Shown piece by piece: positions 14,290 to 28,400 of a stretch of DNA of 64,000 nucleotides; the stretch's first letter is position 1; every line of letters begins with the position of its first letter. The notes under the pieces were generated by a model. It was not told where the DNA came from, searched no databases, and worked only from the letters and a program-made list of their open reading frames with translations. Source of the DNA: Populus alba (taxonomy: Eukaryota > Streptophyta > Magnoliopsida > Malpighiales > Salicaceae). The position numbers were made by a program, and so were the translations under genes. The stretch covers positions 7,025,035-7,089,034 of the forward strand of contig NC_133288.1 in the NCBI RefSeq assembly GCF_005239225.2, given 5' to 3'.

Positions 14290-16581
14290 ATGAAAGCCCT
14301 CTTCTCCACCACCAAGCTCATCACTTCCACAACTAAACCAAAACCCTCTTTTCTCTTGTCCCCCAAAACCTCTACCACTAGAGCTTATAGTCTCATCCCA
14401 ATGGTTATTGAACACTCTTCAAGAGGAGAAAGAGCTTATGATATCTTTTCTAGGCTTTTAAAAGAGAGAATTGTCTGTATTAATGGCCCCATTAATGATG
14501 ATACTTCTAATGTTGTTGTTGCTCAGCTTTTGTTTCTTGAGTCTGAGAATCCTTCTAAGCCTATTCATATGTATCTGAATTCTCCTGGTGGACATGTTAC
14601 CGCAGGTGATTCGATACTCTAAAGTGCTGAGGTTTTGATTTTTTTTAGTTGGGTTTTAGCTTAATTTGTGTTTGGGGCGTGTTATCGTCTATTTGGTTTT
14701 GTGGGCTGGCGTAATTTTAGTGTTCTGTTACAGTTTTCTTGGAATTGATTTAAAATGTGATCTGATTTGATTCTTGTTCAGGTTGTTTATTACTGCAATG
14801 GGTTTTTGAGCCCGTTAATGTTGTTGATTCAATTTGAATTATATTGAGATGCGTTTTAGCATGGATTATTTAGGATTTTGATTCTGTCACAAAGGTCTGA
14901 TCTTTGTTAGTGTCTTGGATTTTGTTTGGAAAGTTTTAGGTGTAGATGTCTGATTTTGTTAATAACTGAGTTTGATTGGTGTTTGGTTCTATCGAGTGTA
15001 ATTTGAGCTTTTAGGTTCTTCATGGAGCGGTGAATAGGATTAGTGAATTGGCAATTTGTCTTTTGGGTTCAATTTAGTGGGTCTAACTAAGTGAATCAAA
15101 TGTTTCCTGATTTCTTGGTTGAAGGGGTGGGGCCATAAACAGAAGCCAGTTGTTATGATTGGGCAGGATAGTAGGTGATTTCTTTTGGTGCACTTTGTTT
15201 CTGCTTGCTTACAGTGCCTATAAAGAAAAGAATCATGGTAGTCATGGGCTTTTTTTCTGTCTAATCGCTAGTGTTCTTGTATACCATTGGAAGTTGTATT
15301 ACAGTGGAAAAAGGTTCTTGATGTGCCATTTGACATGCTTAACTGAATGATCCAACTGAAATGCTTAGCTTATTATGCGATGAGATATGCTGCTAAGAAT
15401 TGCTTGAGGTCATACAATGCCTTTCCTACTAAAGCCAATTGGTTTGAATTATCATTGTACTTCTCTGTCTTTATTTGCTTATAATTATGGTTGTGTGGAA
15501 GGTATTGAGTTAATTTGTATTTTGTCTATGGTATTATGAATGCGTGATTATATTGAGGTCATTGGAAGAGCAGTTTACTGTTGGGACTTTTTGACTGTTT
15601 GTGTAATTCTGAAGTAGATGAATTTTCCAGCGGTTTTGTTTCCATTTCCCTTTATATACTTCCCAAGTGAGAAAGAACTGTTGAATTACCTCACATAATG
15701 CACAATTAACGATTTTGATGCAATAGCATGTGAATACTTGTCAGGATAAGACATGTGGCAGATGCTGATGACTATTTTCCTTTTCCCTCAAGTTTTCTAG
15801 TTGGTTGGTGCTTTTGGACTTCAAATTTAAAAGTACTCTTGGCCATGGTGTATATCAACTAACAGAACTTATTATTTAACTTGCAACTGGTTCACAATTC
15901 TATCAAGATGTGGCGATTATGAATTACTGATTGCCATCCAATCTATAGAATGGAATTTAACTGCTTTCGCATAGCAGGTCTTGCGTTGTTAAATGTAGCA
16001 TTGGAATACTTGTAATGGAATAGAGTGTTGGGATAGCTAAATTTATTGTCGATTCGATTTAGGCTGTATTATTTATATTGTTTAAATATATGAAGTTTTT
16101 CAAAGTAATCTTCTGAGGCATGGCTCAGGTTATAATGTCAATCGTTGTGCTGTTCTTTGCAGGTCTTGCTATTTATGATACAATGCAGTACATAAGGTCT
16201 CCAGTTAATACCATTTGTTTGGGTCAAGCTGCATCTATGGCTTCCCTCCTTTTGGCTTCTGGGGCTAAGGGTGAGAGGAAGGCACTTCCAAATGCAACAA
16301 TTATGATTCATCAGCCATCAGGTGGGTACAGCGGACAGGCAAAGGATTTGACAATTCACACCAAGCAGATAGTTCGGGTCTGGGATGCACTGAATCAACT
16401 GTACTGCAAGCATACAGGGAAGCCAATTGATGTAATTCAGAAGAATATGGATAGAGATTATTTTATGACCCCAGAAGAGGCAAAGGAATTTGGAATTATT
16501 GATGAGGTGATTGATCAAAGACCCATGACTCTGGTGACTGATGCTGTTGGCGATGAAAGTAAACAAAAGGGTTCGACCTAG
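14290..16581 (+). CDS. CLPP2: Mitochondrial ATP-dependent Clp protease proteolytic subunit 2
   Basis: Two exons, 14290-14605 and 16163-16581, are joined at phase 1 inside the Gly codon of [13 protein letters not shown], across a 1,557-bp intron. The 244-residue product is a serine peptidase of family S14, which assembles as a tetradecamer and degrades unfolded proteins together with the ClpX unfoldase in the mitochondrial matrix. The first 35 or so residues are rich in Ser, Thr and Lys with no acidic residue, as in a targeting peptide. Catalytic Ser130 (GQAASMAS), His155 (MIHQPSGG) and Asp204 (MDRDYF) have the same 25- and 49-residue spacing as E. coli ClpP. The family handle-helix region (YSGQAKDL) is also present. 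Closest recalled match is Arabidopsis CLPP2 (At5g23140). An ATG at 16120 lies in intron and is not a start. Confidence 0.95.
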
Positions 16582-17115
16582 GACTAGAGGGTAAGATCTC
16601 AGAAGGGAGGCATTGCTATTTTATTTTTGTGGTGAACTTTTCCTTATTTATCTGATGATTTTGTTGGTTATAAAATATGCTGTTTTCTTTGCTTATCATG
16701 ATTTCAGTTTTGATTGTGTTTGGATTCGGTTTTGCAAAACAAGTTAATTAAATGGCCACGTTAGCTTTTAGGCACATAAATCTTGAAGAATTCAGTTTTC
16801 TCTAGTGTTTGATGTGCATGAGATGATCTGAAATAATCTTGTGCTTGACTTGTCATAGAAGTTATTGATTCTTGTTGCATATCTTTCTACACAGTTGCTG
16901 CCACACCTGTACTTCTTGATTTTGTTATGGTGCATTGGATACATGCACGCAGAGGTTAAGCTTTTGAAATATGATCAAATGATGCTACACAAGTTCCCAT
17001 AGTCCTCTTGTGATTTCAGCATCAGATGATTAGGGAATCAGGAATATGGGTCTAGGATGAAGAACCAGGTCATAGTAGTTATGGACTGTTTGTTTTGCGT
17101 TTAAAACTGCTTTGG
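16582..17115. other. CLPP2 3' flank
   Basis: Probable 3' UTR followed by non-coding DNA. No element recognised. Confidence 0.5.
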
Positions 17116-17278
17116 GTGTGTTTGGTTTAAAAAGTGTTAAATTGATGTTTTTTTGTTAGTGTTTTCCAATGGTTTTGATATGTTGATGTTAAAAATGAAA
17201 AAAAAATCTGAAAAAAATTATTTTGATTTGTTTTTAAGCGAAAAACACTTTTAAAAATCACCATGATACCAAACACAC
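17116..17278. mobile_element. Short MITE with perfect 11-bp inverted ends
   Basis: GTGTGTTTGGT at 17116-17126 is the exact reverse complement of ACCAAACACAC at 17268-17278. The inside is AT-rich with a second nested inverted segment (AAAAGTGTT near the left, AACACTTTT near the right). The flanks do not give a clear target duplication. Confidence 0.7.
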
Positions 17279-17708
17279 ACTAATTAGCAGCTTTTATGAC
17301 ACTCTGTAACATGAACCTAACTACTGCATGAAATTAAAGAAATGCAGACGGGAGCTGAGTTTGGATGATGAGTTAGTAGATTTTGGATTGAAGGTTTTTG
17401 ATGACCTGCTTGAAACTTGATCAAACAAGAACATTCTCTATCCTTCTCTGCACTCCATATGATGCATTGGAAAAGTGGTTTCAAATGGAGGCCTGAGGGC
17501 AGTGTAAACTCTGCTTTTGACTAGTAGAACTGACAGAAAACCAATCAAATTGTTTAGTAACCTGATGCATGTATCCCACAACAAAATTTTAAAGAGAAAA
17601 GGGTTGTAAGATTTGGTTTAAATATGTTGATTCCCTGTGTGTTATCGTTTTTAGTGCAAATTTTAATTTTAATTTAAATAAAAGGTTGGATAGTGTTTTT
17701 TGGTGTTA

Positions 17709-17736
17709 CATACACACACACACACACACATATATA
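17709..17736. repeat. (AC)n(AT)n microsatellite
   Basis: Alternating CA repeat running into TATATA. Confidence 0.9.
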
Positions 17737-17987
17737 AAGGTACCGGGTCAATGGAGGATATCGACTTCATTTCTTTCGCCTTGAAGGATATCCATTACTG
17801 GAAACAGAAAAATCTTGAGAAAAAAAATCAGACTTCATTTTGATTTAGTTTCTAGGATGATAGATTTTTTTTTGTTTTACGAAAGGGATTTGTAAAACGA
17901 CATGCATTCCAAAGAATCATATTTTGTCCATACAAATGCTCTGCAATGACACAGACATAACAGATGCAAAAGGAGTTCCTTATTGAA

Positions 17988-17988
<1 letters not shown>

Positions 17989-18019
<31 letters not shown>
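17989..18019. repeat. (AAT)n microsatellite
   Basis: About ten AAT units. Confidence 0.9.
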
Positions 18020-18021
<2 letters not shown>

Positions 18022-18339
18022 TTGAGTTAATTATAACTTAATCTCTATAATTGACAAAACTATTCACTCAATCCTCACAATTTCAAAATTATATATATAT
18101 AATTCCTATATTTTAATTAGTTCATAACATAATACCTTAATTAACTTCACTTTTTTTTTTTCTAAATATAATGAAGAAAAACAATTAGAGCAAATAAAAG
18201 ATTTTAGTATTTTGTTCTCTCAACTAGTCTAGATTATGTTTGAAAATTTCTATCCAAAATGCATTATCTCATTTTGTTTGTTTATTTTTTTCATTTTTAT
18301 ATTTTTTAAATGGAGGACTAAAATATCAGCGCTGACTTT

Positions 18340-18533
18340 TTTTTTTATTTACGTGGGTGTCGGGTCAGCTTGCGCGCACCACGACTAATCCCACGGCTCA
18401 CTGAACATCCTGCAAACCCAGTGAATATGTAAGGTACCGTGGGGTGACAGGCGTGCATAGTGAGGTTTGAACCCAGGATGCAGAAGAAGGGAACAAGTCT
18501 CTTTAACCGCTGAGTCAAACCCTCAAGTGCGCT
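18340..18533 (-). mobile_element. AU-like SINE with target-site duplication
   Basis: On the minus strand the element starts with a tRNA-like head: box A GACTCAGCGGTTAAAGAG and box B GGGTTCAAACCTC. It ends with the well-conserved plant AU-SINE tail GGGATTAGTCGTGGTGCGCG, then CCCGACACCC and a poly-A run. The direct repeats CTGACTTT at 18332-18339 and 18534-18541 flank it, as expected of target-primed insertion. Much better preserved than the copy at 4930-5105. Confidence 0.8.
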
Positions 18534-19129
18534 CTGACTTTATATATACATGTCGGGGTTTAAATTGGATTAGGGAGGTTTATTAAGGTTAACCACTTTC
18601 TTAGTATTTTTTATTTGATTACATGCACATTTACATATATTTTATATTTTACTTGAATTAGTTGAGATCAAGTTAGAATAAATTAATTGAGTTTTTATTG
18701 GATCAATCAGGTATAATCAGATTAATTAATTAATTAATTTAATTTGAAACTCGAAATGAATTATGTCTCACGTCAACTATATCGAGATGGACAGCTATAA
18801 TTTTAACATGTTTATTTTAAATGATTATAATATAACATTTACATGTTAAAATCATTAAAAAATGCTTTAAAAATCAAATGCAAAACGTATTTTTGTAAAA
18901 GCATATATGCTATGTTAAAATGAAGTCGATTTATCTAGATCCTACTAAATTAAGAGTAGAACAATAGAAAAAAAAATGAATTATTTTTGGAATAAAAAAC
19001 AGTAAATTAATTGAGGAAGGTCAAGAGTTGCTAAAGAGAGCATTTGATTATTTAAGGAGACCTGATTGGTGTTAAGAAAAATATAAGGAATAAGTTATAA
19101 TTAACTTAATTACAAAAACCCAAATTCCT
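18534..19129. other. Intergenic DNA upstream of HUA2
   Basis: AT-rich, with a (TTAA)n stretch near 18723-18738. The HUA2 leader probably begins near 19130, where the sequence turns pyrimidine-rich (CTCTCTCTTTCTCTG). No element recognised. Confidence 0.5.
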
Positions 19130-19491
19130 TTGCCCAACCCATCAAAGGCCCAAAATATCTCTCTCTTTCTCTGTCGACGTTGCTTCAATTTCTCTCTCCA
19201 AAAACTCCACAATCTCTCTCTCCTCAAAAATCCCAAATGCACAACCCTAGCACTCCTCACTCTCCTCCTTCGATACCTTAGCACCCGTGTCGCCGGAAAC
19301 CTAACCGGAACCTACCGCCGGCACATATCCGGCGAGAATTATTCGTTTGACGTCCTTCTCCATTCGATTCGATTCGAATTCTCCATTTCAATTGGCTTCC
19401 CTGCTCTTCCTTTTTCGAATTTCAGGTTTTTTCCGGGATCAATCACCACCACCACCACAAATAAGAAGTAGAGCGACACAAGTAACCGCCT

Positions 19492-22400
19492 ATGGCTCCG
19501 GGGCGTAAAAAGGGAGCGAATAATAAGAAAGTTCAGTTGCGTTTGGGTGATCTTGTGCTTGCTAAAGTCAAGGGTTACCCTTCTTGGCCTGCGAAGGTTA
19601 TTTCCCCCTAATGTTAAATTCAATTTTTATGTCTTAAAAACTTTTTTGTAGTTTGATTTCTAATTCTACCACCTGCACTTACAGACCTTATTGTTTATCT
19701 TGAGAAATTGGTTAATTTTTTCTTCCAATTTTGATTTTTTCGGGTTGGTTTTATGGGTTTTAGTGATGGGCTCTGAAGATTAGTGGGTTCAGCTCATTTG
19801 TTATGTGAATCAATGTGGTTTTCGTGGTGGGTTTTATTTGTATTCTAGCCATTTTAAGTTGTAAATTATTACAATTTAAATATGGGTTTAAATTGTGTAG
19901 TTGGTTTTATTTTTGTTTTCTTACTGATTTTAGTTTAACTTGATTTGGTGTCTGTTGAGCGCTTTAGTTTCTCTGCTTGTATTAGTGTTCTAGTACTTTA
20001 CAACTTATATCATTCCCTAGTATTTTGATTAATTTGGAGGGCATGAATGCTGGGTTTAATTGATTCATGGATTGGTATAATTTGCGTGCATTTGATTAGA
20101 TGATGATTGTGTAATGATTGTTTCTGTAATTTTGTGGTTTTTGGTAACAGAAAGATGTTGGTATTATCTGGGTGAAGGCGTCTTCCTCCAACGATTGTAA
20201 TTTATTTTGTTGAGACTTTGAGACTTTGTCATTTTGGTTAGTGCTTGAGCTAGATTTCATGGGTGTTTGTATTTCAGATTAGTCGGCCTGAAGATTGGAA
20301 ACGAGCCCCTGATGCTAAGAAAGTTTTTGTCTATTTCTTTGGAACTCAAGAAATGTAAGTTTTTCATAAAAGTTTTTCTTTATGAATTCCCTATTAAAAA
20401 TTTTTACATGTTTGTTTATACATGGAGAAGGGTTGAGAATGTGGTTATCCTAGTGAGTAGACTGCAACAGTATGAGGCTTTCATGTTTCATATCTGTATT
20501 ATTTTGAGATAAGTAGAGTACAACTTGTGCGCTATTTCTCAGAAATATGGAGTTGACAGTTATCTTCCTCTTAAACCATTTTGATGTGGTTTGTAAATGA
20601 TAGTTGAGGTCTTTGAAAATGAGATTTTGGGACTGAATGTTGTTGCTATGAGCACACAACCTGGGAAATTTTAAGTACAATTAAGAAATTCTTAGTCAAG
20701 TACTATTTTGGAGTTTGATTGAGCATCTAGACCTATGTTAGCTTGTCTTCATCCTGACATTCTAATTTAGTAAAAATTAGCTATCGAGAAATGAAGGAAA
20801 TGAATTGAACATTTACTAGGTTTTAGGATGGGATAACATAAAAATTTGCTAGTTTATTTGCTGCAGCACTTGACTTGATTGAGCCTTTGAGACTTGTTTG
20901 TGTACATGGATGAAGTTAGTTGCCCCTTTTATTAGAGCTTATTTCTTCCCATTGCTTGCTTGTTCTCTTGCAGTGCTTTTGTTGCCCCTTCTGATATTCA
21001 GGTATTCACAAATGAAGTAAAGAATAAACTGTCGGCTCGGTGTCAGAGTAAGAAAGATAAGTTCTTTTCCCAAGCTGTGAAGGAAATCTGTGCAGCATTT
21101 GAAGAGTTGCAGAAGGGAAAGTCAAGTGGATTGGGAGATAATACTGATAGATCAGCACCAGGATCTGAGGCTCCATCTGTTGATTCAATGGAAGAGGATG
21201 AGGCAGAGGATGACTTGAATGAGGACATGGGTAAAGTTGGACAAAGTGGAGAAGTGTGGAATTTAGGACGTGAATTTAGTTCTAAGTTAGAGCGTTGCTC
21301 CAGTAGACAAGATGAAGCAGGCTCCGAAGATATGAAGCCTTCCGTATCAGGTGATGCAGATGACAGTTCATCCCCAGGTATATCTTCTGAAAAGAAGGTT
21401 AAAATGCTTGATGGTGCACAACCACAAGAAGTATTATCTTCTTCCAGTTTGGATAATGTTTGCTGTGTAAAAGTTGAAGCCTCTTGTAACGGAAATCTGG
21501 ATCTTAATTGCATTAAGAACCTGGGTACTGGTGAGAGAGCATGGACAAATCCCCATGAGTCTAAGAAAGTGTTTTCTGGGGCTGAGAGAAAATTGGAATG
21601 CAACTCCAGGGAACAAGTTATAGGCGGAGAAAAAGGCAAGCTTGCTAGTGGCAGTCTAAAAGATCCCCCCCCAGGTCCTCCTAAATCAGAATTAGAAGCC
21701 AACGGTGGTAGAAAAGTAAAAGAACCATCAAAAGCCAAGAAGGGTACTATGGTGTCTGATGAAAAACATGAAAATAAGGTTTTTCAAAAGAAGAGGCGTG
21801 CCCAACCTGATTATGGAAAATCCGAGCTTGAAGCAACTGAAAATGCAAATCCTGCTAAGAAATCAAAGCGTGTAGATGTGGCAGATGATATTACCAAGGG
21901 ACCTTTCTCAGAAAACATGAGTGTTTCACCAAGCTCAAATGTTGTTGATGACCAAGCAGCCAAACGGTCCATGGCACATGGAAAAAGGGAGATCCTTTTG
22001 GGATTAAGAGCCCGAAGCGACAAAGCTAAATCAGATGCTTTTGCCCAAACTAGCAAAGTTAAATCTAATCTTTCTTCTCAACCAGGTAAGGTTAAATCTG
22101 GTACATCTGCCAAGATGAGTAAAGTTGATAGTGATGCGTCTGCCCAAACAGTTAAAGTCAAAAGTGATGCTTCTGCACAATGGGGTAACACTAATGCTGA
22201 TGTATCTGTTCAAATAAGTAAAGTCAAACTTGATTCGACTGCTGAAATTGGCAAAGCTAAACCTGATGTTCCTGATCCAATGAGTAAAGCCAAATCTGAT
22301 GTTTCAAATGATGAAGCTGTGCTGCCTGTATTAAAACGTCGTAGACGGGCAATGGAGGCAATGTGTGATGCTGCTGCTCTCAATACCGATGACAGAATGG

Positions 22401-25400
22401 AGAAAAATGCTCTCGAGCTAAAGAGTGATATGGTTTCTATTAATGCGAGAGTTTCCATTACCCAACAGCCCAAAAGGCGAAGAGCTGTTTGCCTTTATGA
22501 CAATGATGATGAAGATGAGGAACCCAAAACTCCTATTCATGGAGGGGCTGCCAAAAATGGCAGAGAACCTGTTTCTGTTTCTGATGCTTCCAAGAGAACT
22601 AATGCACGAATTGAAAGTTCTGTTAATCAACAACAACGAAACTCTATTAACGCTCAGACAAGTATCAAGGATTCTACTGGGTTAGAGAATATCCATTCCA
22701 AGGAATCATCTTTGATGTTACAGAACAATCCTCGTTCGCCCAGCTATCCAAAAACTGTGAAGAGGAATGATACACATATCTCTCCAAGTCCTGGCAAATC
22801 AGAGCCTGAGCAGTTACTGTCAAAGGAGGCAAAACCAATCACAACTACCCCTAAGAGGTCTCCTCATCTGCTTTCTGCAACCAAACCAATTGTGGAACAG
22901 CATAAAGCTATCAACCCTGCAGTTAAAGTTTCCACTCCTGGCACTCAAAAAAAGGCCCAGGCTGGACCTGGCAAGGTTTCAGGTCCTGTTTTGGATAGTT
23001 CAAACGCTTCTCAAAATCATGCGCCAAGTCAAAAAAGTAGAGCAGCTTTTTCTGGGGAAAGGCCAAAAAGTACTCCTAAAGCAACTTCACAAATGAGTAA
23101 CCTGACTGTTGCAGTGGGTGCTTTATCAGAGTATGATTCTTTTACTGGTGAAATTTATCTGTTTTTTTTTATATATATATTTTTTAATTCAGCTTTATAG
23201 AAATTACATTTTCTTGCCTAATTACAGACTGGAAGTTGGTATGGCTGATAGACCCACCTTTTTGGTCGATTCTAAGACTCCAGATTCTGTTACATCTATG
23301 AAACATCTCATTGCTGCTGCTCAAGAAAAAAGGAGACAGGCTCACTTGCAATCCTTTCCTATTGGAAACCCTGCCTTTATAGCTCTCAACAACGCTCAGG
23401 GAAGGAGCCCCAGCTCCTCGCCAAGCCAACTTTTTTTATCTGGTACTAGCAATGCTGCACAGGCAGATATGCAGGGCTTTTATCATCGCACAGATTTTGT
23501 TTCTCCATCTACACATGGTCACCAATCAGCATCACATGACCAAGTGGAAGGTGAAGAAATCGAGGAGCAGAGAGTTAGTTCTGGACACAGGGCTGCTGGA
23601 GGTTCACTGAGTGGTGGTACTGAGGCTGCTGTGGCCCGCGATGCTTTTGAAGGGATGATAGAGACTTTATCAAGGACGAAAGAAAGTATTGGACGTGCAA
23701 CTCGCCTTGCCATTGATTGTGCCAAGTATGGCATTGCAAATGAGGTGGGTTTGCTATCCTTTTATTATGTTATTTTCTGAATTGGCTCTTAGAAAAAGAA
23801 AGCTGTGATGAGTTGCATGTCTCTTGTTCTTAGTTATCTTTTCCTAGAAATTCTCTTGTTCTTAGTTATCGTTTCCTTGAAATGTTAGTTCCATTGTGTT
23901 TACTTATAGTTTTATTCCACCTGATTGTTACATTTCAAACCTGCCTGTGTTGTGTTTTCCTTGCTGAGGATTGTGCAGCTTGAAAAAATAATGAAAGAAG
24001 GCTGCTTCATTTTAAATTTTCTTTGAGCAAAAAGACTGTAGATAAGTTCACTTCCCATTGTATTTGGGATCCTCATGGTCGGGATACATTCATCCATTAT
24101 GGTATTGTTTAAGTTGTGATCAGGGTTCTTGGATACCCTTTCTATATATTGAGTGCAAACATAAACTTTTTTTCATTTTTCATGAGTGTTGCATGATAGA
24201 TTTTCCATTTTCTCATTTTCTGAACCTCATCTTTTTTTTTCTTTGTTCTTTTTTCTATCATGATTTTCCTAGGCTCATGATATTATCATTCTCTTGCCAA
24301 AGTATAATTGAATCAGTTATGGAAATGGTTCTGTGATTTGGTGCTGAACTTGTTAATATGGTCTTGCAGGTTGTGGAGCTTTTAATCCGAAAATTGGAAA
24401 GTGAGCCCAGTTTCCACCGCAAAGTGGACATATTTTTTCTTGTGGACTCCATCACCCAGTGTTCACATAATCAAAAAGGTTGCTTCCTCCTGCTCAACTT
24501 GGATTCGATCAATCTTGCTCTTTTAACCCCTACATATATTAGAGGAGCAAAGAATGCGTTCATTCTGTATCCACAATCATCAATAATGATGGTTGCCATA
24601 GTTATGTTTTTGATTTTGTTTTCCTTTATTCAGGTATCGCTGGAGCTTCGTATGTCCCGACAGTGCAAGCGGCATTACCACGCCTTCTCGGCGCTGCTGC
24701 TCCAGCAGGAGCTAGTGCTCGGGAAAATCGTCGTCAGTGTTTAAAGGTTATTTTCTTTTTATGTTACCATGGAGAACCTCTTCTTTTTCATCAGAATATA
24801 TCTTGATCTATTGCTGTTTCCAGGTCTTAAGATTGTGGCTTGAGAGAAAAATCTTGCCTGAATCTGTTTTGAGGCGCTATATGGATGATATTGGAGGTTC
24901 AAATGAAGATACCTCTTCTGGATTTTCCCTCAGACGTCCATCCCGAGCTGAACGAGCTATAGATGATCCAATCAGGGAAATGGATGGCATGCTTGTTGAT
25001 GAATATGGAAGGTGTGTTTTCTTAGTTATTCATGCTTTTCTTTTCAATAATATTTCAGTGGCATATTTCTTGTCTCTTGAAGAACATTTGGCATGGTCCT
25101 ACATACTGTTATGGAAATTCGATGCGTATATGGTCCATGACATGGTTATGTTAAAGAATTAGGATTTGGATAGTTGGAACATAACATCTGAATCAACCTT
25201 TTTGTTGGAAAATGTAACATGCTCAAATGCATGTGAATGTTAGCACAGTTCTTGCCTAGGGACTTGAACTAAAAAAACAAATGAGCCATACACTTTTTTG
25301 TATTTCTGCTTTATTTTCTTTCTAAAAGAAAGTGCTGTATTTATAGAACGACTGTTAAGCATTTGCACAAAAGGTGGGGTATGAAATAACTTTTGATGAT

Positions 25401-28400
25401 TAGCCTTTATGCAATACCATACTGAGTACTATTGGAGATTGGAAGGATATGTTTCCACTTGTGCTGAATGCATTATTAGGTAGTCTTCTTGGTGACCCTT
25501 AGAGGTGATACATGTTATTGGAATATTCCTCATCTATCCTTATGTTTCAAGGGTTATGCTTTGCTTTCGTGTTTTAGAGCCATTTACAATCACCAGTTGT
25601 GGATTTGATATGTCCCCTTCTGCTTGTCCCTATTAATATCATTTATGAAAATTGTAAATTTAACCATAAATCAGCATTATTTGTTGTGGCTTCACAAAAG
25701 GAGAAGGTCAAGTTTGATTGCCAGGAGGTATAAATGAACCACTAGCAAGAAATTGACTGGACTTATAACTTTTCAGTAAAAAATTAAAGTTGATACTCTT
25801 TGAAGAACTTAAATAATCCTGGAGAATGAGGTAATGTAGCAAATGCTAGGGTGGTGGATGTCATTCTTAGAACCTACTGTGTGGAAGTGCAGAAGACAAT
25901 AATACTATAGGTAGTTTTGTACGATTTCGAATGTGCAGCTCTTGTTTTTAGTTTTGCTAGCTAAACTCAATTATTATGTTATGCAACCATTTGTTATTAT
26001 CATTGCAAAATTTGTTTAAAGCCTCGGGTTTCCATATGGCTTGCCATATCACATGCATTTCTTTTGTCAATAGAATTTTGTTTTAGATGAAATATGAAGT
26101 TGATCAATGCAGTAATTTCTTTAAAATTTTACTGTTCCATGACTGGAGGGTATTGACTTTAAGATCCATATTGGTTTTCATGGCTTTGGTACCAGTAATG
26201 CTACATTTCAGTTGCCTGGCTTTTTATCTTCTCATGTGTTTGAGGATGATGACGAGGACTTCCCTAGCAGCCCATTTAAGGAAGGTGATGGTGTGTTGGG
26301 AGTGACAGGATCAATCCATGCTTTAGGAGATTTAGAAATATGTACTGCTACTCCAAGTGACAGGCGACATTGCATCTTAGAGGATGTGGACGTGGAACTT
26401 GAAATGGAAGATGTGTCTGGACACCAAAAGGATGAAAGACCTTCATCCACAGGTGGTTCTTTTGAAATGGAACCACAGCAGCATTGCTCAGATGGACCAG
26501 AACCTGCATTAAATGATTCTGTTGAGTTGCTTCCTCTACCAGATGATTCTCCACCACCGCCTCCTGATTCTCCTCCTCCACCCCCGCCTTTGCCTACCTC
26601 TCCACCACCACCGCCACCACTACCACTACCACCTCCACCCTCAACATCTCCAGCACCTCCACCTCCACCGCCACCTCCACCTCCACCTCCTCCATCGCAA
26701 CCACCACCTCCTCTTCCTCCTGTGCCAACTATGGCACTGCAACCACCTGTACCAACTCAACCTTTGTTACCAGCCAAACCAATACAACCATCTCATTCAT
26801 CTGTACAGTCCTCCCCTCAGTTGGCATATCAACAAGCTGTACCTCATGAATACTGCACTACACCCAATGTATGTATTTTGGTTGTCCAGTTGCTTTTGTG
26901 AATGTGTTAGTTTGTTTAACCGTGACCTGAATTCTCTGTTTGCAGAGTAATCAAATTGTCCAAATGGCTGGCGGTACTCCTCACGGGAATCACATGTTTT
27001 TAAACCCTCAAGCTCCTCAACAAAATCCACATTTTCAGCCGGTTAATGCACCTTTTCCACAAAGACCACTGCATCCAAACCTGGCACAAACTGCATCTGG
27101 TCATTTCTCATTTACAAAGCCTCTAATTCAGCAGCATCCTCAGCATCCTTATCCCCGTCCGTACCCTATGCTATCACATCCTGATGGACGGCCACGATTT
27201 CCTACTGATGAACAGTGGAGGTTGCCTTCAAGCGAATATGCAGATGGTCAGCATGGTGCATGGATGAGTGGAAGAAATCCATCACATGCAGGGCCTTCTT
27301 TTGGCCAGGAAGGTACATGCAACTGTGTCCCTGTAATTAGAACACTTTTTTTCCCTGAATTTCCTTTTCCTACTTGTGCGCATACATATGTATTGCTAAT
27401 GCCTTGATCTTTTTTCGAAACAAAAAAACTATTGAACCAGTCAGGAAGGTTATCAATTCAAATTTTTTTTGTACAGAACTGCCTGCACGATAAATTTGTG
27501 CTCTTATCTGGATGGGATTGAATATTATTTTTTGTGATGTTAATTGTGGATGCTGAACCACATTTATGTTAATGACATGACATTTCAATTTAAAATGTAG
27601 TCTGACTGCTTGAAACTTATATCTGTGAGAGGCCAACTGAATGATTGAACTGTTTCTCTCTTGTTTGAATTCATTATTTTATATTTTTATTGTAAAAGTA
27701 TGATGCCTCCTAATGAAATGAACTTGTATCATTATTTACTATTAAAGTTATTGATCTCATGGTTATTCATATTCATATGGAATGCTATATCAAGTTTGCA
27801 GATGCTTAAAAAAAAAAAAAAACAAAGAGAAAGAAAGAAAGAACTGTAGGCAGGCAGATGCTTGCTTTCCATCATTTCTGATGTAGGCTACTTGTCCATG
27901 CTGCTTCCCATATTAGTTTTTCCTTTGATGAAACCTTTTTCAGCATGATGCTTGTATAACTGTTTAAGTTATATTTTTCTAGGATTTGTGGCCTGAACAG
28001 AAAACATTGTCAGAACTAAGCTTGATTGATTACATATTATTAAATTTTTTCACTCTGTTAGTAAGTTTTGTCCTTCCTTTAAATTTTTTTACAATCAGTG
28101 CCTGCACTGCAAAGGTGCAAAATGCTTTTTCTAGTGTCTAGCTTGTGCTTGTTATATGAAGGTAAACTTGTCTGGCATGCTAATGTGCAAGCATTGCAAC
28201 CTAACCTCTGAACTTGTTTATTTCTCTTTTGGCATGTTTAGAAATGGGAGTTTAGGAAAGTTTGTTTTATTTCCTGCATTTTCTTTATGGTGTACTCTTT
28301 CTGTGATGCACAGGCTAATAGATCATAAAACATTTTCCCTGGCAGGTTACTTTCGGCCACCACCTCCAAATAATATGGGATTTCAGGTTGCTCCCACCAA

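Noticed and set aside
16120..16162. In-frame upstream ATG extending the second CLPP2 exon
   Set aside because: It lies before the acceptor at 16162; the joined exons give the correct ClpP sequence across VTA|GLAIYD.
21043..21738. 231-codon minus-strand ORF inside HUA2 exon 3
   Set aside because: Antisense shadow of a long coding exon; no splice context, promoter or motif of its own.
23131..23170. Extending HUA2 exon 3 to the donor GTGAAA near 23150
   Set aside because: It leaves phase 1, incompatible with the next exon; GTATGA at 23131 gives phase 2 and a continuous frame.
26513..26950. 145-codon His/Leu-rich ORF on the + strand
   Set aside because: Out-of-frame reading of the HUA2 polyproline tract and its exon border.
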